Shown here: in pieces, positions 62,630 to 64,000 of the stretch | Numbering within the stretch: the first letter of the stretch is position 1 | Layout of the letters: each line of letters begins with the position of its first letter | Source: an uncultured Parafilimonas sp. | GTDB lineage: Bacteria > Bacteroidota > Bacteroidia > Chitinophagales > Chitinophagaceae | Direction: 5' to 3' | DNA: 64,000 nt | NCBI GenBank assembly: GCA_903882935.1 | Contig: CAIRZB010000084.1 | Span: 62,001-126,000 of the forward strand | Made by a program: the position numbers and the translations under genes | The notes under the pieces: generated by a model | Databases searched by the model: none | What the model saw: only the letters and a program-made list of their open reading frames with translations | Told to the model about the DNA's origin: nothing

Positions 62630-64000
62630 ATGGTTACTATTAGGTTCGCTTTGGGGATGCTATTGCTTATTGTGACTGAGGCAAACAGCCAGTCTGGAGA
62701 CACCCTAAACGCGCCGGAAAAAATCTTGTATAACGCCAAGATATTTACTGCCGATGCAGCCCAACCATACGCCGAAGCGGTGGCCATACGCGGCAACAAA
62801 TTCGTTGCCGTTGGCAGCTTGGCAGAGGTGAAGGTGGCTTTGGGCAAAACAGCAAGGCTGGTTGATATGCATGGCCAATGTATACTGCCCGGCCTGGTAG
62901 ACAGCCACAACCATGGTTTGCAAGGCGGCGAGGGCCTGCTACATGCCAACGTTACCGACAGCGCAGAAACAGTGGAGCAATTGGCCGCCTATGCGGATGA
63001 AGTGCGTAAAAACGGGCTGGGCATGGACAGCAATGTGTTGGTGATTGAGGGGCTGAACATTGAAACATGGTCGCACATACCACAACTGAGCAATATTTTT
63101 AACAATGGCATATACAGCAAGCTGCCTGTATTTTTGCGCGGCAGCGACGGCCATACGGGCTGGGCAAATACCGTGCTGGCAAACCTGGCCGGTTTAAACA
63201 AGGCATTTATACAACAACTAACCCCCGATAAGAAAAAATACTTTGGTTACAATGCCAGCAATGAGCCCAATGGCTTTTTTGCCGACAGCGGCTTTTACAA
63301 AGTGGAGGCCGTAATGCCAACCCACCAAACAGATTACACAAAGGCGGGTATAAAAGCCATGGAATACAACAACGGCCTGGGAATTACTGCTTGGCTAGAC
63401 CCCGCTGCGAGCGACATACAGGATAGCGGCAACCCCACGCTGGATGCGTATAAAATGTTGTCGCAAAAACACCTACTTACGGCACATGTGGCCGCAACAG
63501 TGGTTGCAGATGCCAACGGTAACGCACAAAAGCAAATAGATGCTGTAAAAAAATTACAGAAAACATACAACAGCACCCCCAACTTACAGGTGTTGGGCTT
63601 TAAGATTTTTGGCGACGGGGTGATTGAGTACCCCACCCAAACTGCTGCCCTCTCCCAGCCCTATACCAACAGCGGCGGTTACGGCGCGTTGATGTTTAAC
63701 CCAAAAAAGTTTGGCCAATTTGTTACGCTGGCCGATAAACAAGGCCTGTTGGTGCATGTGCATGCCATTGGCGACCTTACCGCCACCGAGGCCCTGAATG
63801 GTTTTGCAGCTGCCCGCCAAGCCAATGGGTACAGCACTATACCGCATACCATTACCCACTTGCAAATTGTGCAACCGGCTGACATACCTAGGTTTAACCA
63901 ACTGCACATACTGGCCTCACTGCAATTGCTGTGGGCTTTGGGCGACCCCACCACCGTTGATATTGTGAAACCGTATATTTCGCCCGAGTTGTACAAATAC
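62630..64000 (+). CDS. YtcJ-like amidohydrolase, 3' end beyond the window
   Basis: The gene begins at an ATG at 62630 and is open to the last base (457 codons). The product has a signal peptide (RFALGMLLLIVTEANSQ), then the amidohydrolase-3 pattern: ILYNAKIFTADAAQPYAEAVAIRGNKFVAVG, the metal-binding LPGLVDSHNHG (HxH), GSDGHTGWANTVLA, GFKIFGDGVIE (the lysine-like position) and VHVHAIGD. It is probably an exported metal-dependent hydrolase related to YtcJ and N-substituted formamide deformylase. It is 90 bases downstream of the T9SS type B gene on the same strand; no shared role is evident. Confidence 0.9.
   Translation, partial: MVTIRFALGMLLLIVTEANSQSGDTLNAPEKILYNAKIFTADAAQPYAEAVAIRGNKFVAVGSLAEVKVALGKTARLVDMHGQCILPGLVDSHNHGLQGGEGLLHANVTDSAETVEQLAAYADEVRKNGLGMDSNVLVIEGLNIETWSHIPQLSNIFNNGIYSKLPVFLRGSDGHTGWANTVLANLAGLNKAFIQQLTPDKKKYFGYNASNEPNGFFADSGFYKVEAVMPTHQTDYTKAGIKAMEYNNGLGITAWLDPAASDIQDSGNPTLDAYKMLSQKHLLTAHVAATVVADANGNAQKQIDAVKKLQKTYNSTPNLQVLGFKIFGDGVIEYPTQTAALSQPYTNSGGYGALMFNPKKFGQFVTLADKQGLLVHVHAIGDLTATEALNGFAAARQANGYSTIPHTITHLQIVQPADIPRFNQLHILASLQLLWALGDPTTVDIVKPYISPELYKY

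Noticed and set aside
1-64000. tRNA, rRNA, CRISPR arrays, insertion sequences, prophage or toxin-antitoxin modules
   Set aside because: No T-loop or cloverleaf pattern, no spaced direct repeats, no transposase or integrase motifs and no paired small toxin-antitoxin genes were seen. Most of the window is conventional chromosomal content.

Overview
The window comes from a Bacteroidota chromosome, most likely a Chitinophagaceae/Sphingobacteriales-type soil or aquatic polysaccharide degrader. The evidence is a type A T9SS sorting domain on an amylase, a type B (gliding-motility, CHU_C-like) C-terminus on a 1408-residue secreted protein, metH split into two genes, many Bacteroidota-style promoters (TTTG-N19-TAnnTTTG), near absence of Shine-Dalgarno sequences, DUF5723/DUF2141/PorT-like envelope proteins and membrane-anchored AraC and anti-sigma proteins. 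No rRNA, tRNA, CRISPR array, prophage or insertion sequence was seen.

Layout. 1-9.1 kb: end of a GH130 glycosidase, a 7-bp tandem array leading into recR, an ECF sigma factor overlapping a gene for an inner-membrane/linker/outer-membrane-barrel protein, then a structured leader and split metH, and a Uma2-family nuclease. 9.2-19.5 kb: a T9SS-secreted GH13 amylase, a MuiA-like DUF4139 protein with an embedded TonB-plug-like segment, a gluconokinase-like FGGY kinase divergent from a GMC dehydrogenase and its subunit-3 partner, and a small membrane protein. 19.6-32.8 kb (all minus strand): threonine aldolase, a small outer-membrane protein, an SGNH hydrolase, LutC-LutB-LutA, a GH78 rhamnosidase, a rhamnulokinase-like FGGY kinase and L-rhamnose isomerase. 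This is a rhamnose-to-lactate-to-pyruvate cluster, but the aldolase step is not encoded here. 33-38 kb: XdhC, rpsP, ffh, cutC, a VIT1/CCC1 transporter. 38.4-46.5 kb: a GH16 lipoprotein with a Calx-beta-like domain, a DUF5723 protein, a membrane AraC regulator, a serine hydrolase, a DUF457 hydrolase and a cardiolipin-synthase-like protein. 46.8-50.7 kb: a shortened Bat operon (DUF58, a BatD/DUF4381-like protein, BatA) and a fatty-acid desaturase. 50.9-53.8 kb: a CBS protein, a probable unlisted 51-residue protein and rpsA. 54-58 kb: DUF2141, an L,D-transpeptidase, and a second ECF sigma/anti-sigma/outer-membrane-protein operon. 58.3-64 kb: the T9SS type B protein with a degenerate pappalysin domain, and a YtcJ-like amidohydrolase cut by the window end.

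The most unusual points are these. Two ECF sigma modules appear to be the same envelope-to-transcription design, once with the anti-sigma-like and barrel parts fused in one chain and once split. A TonB plug motif sits inside a DUF4139 protein. The 1408-residue protein keeps a pappalysin fold signature but has lost every zinc ligand. The metH leader folds into a compact closed structure resembling parts of a cobalamin riboswitch. Most of the rest is ordinary metabolism and housekeeping. All calls come from reading the sequence; no database search was run.
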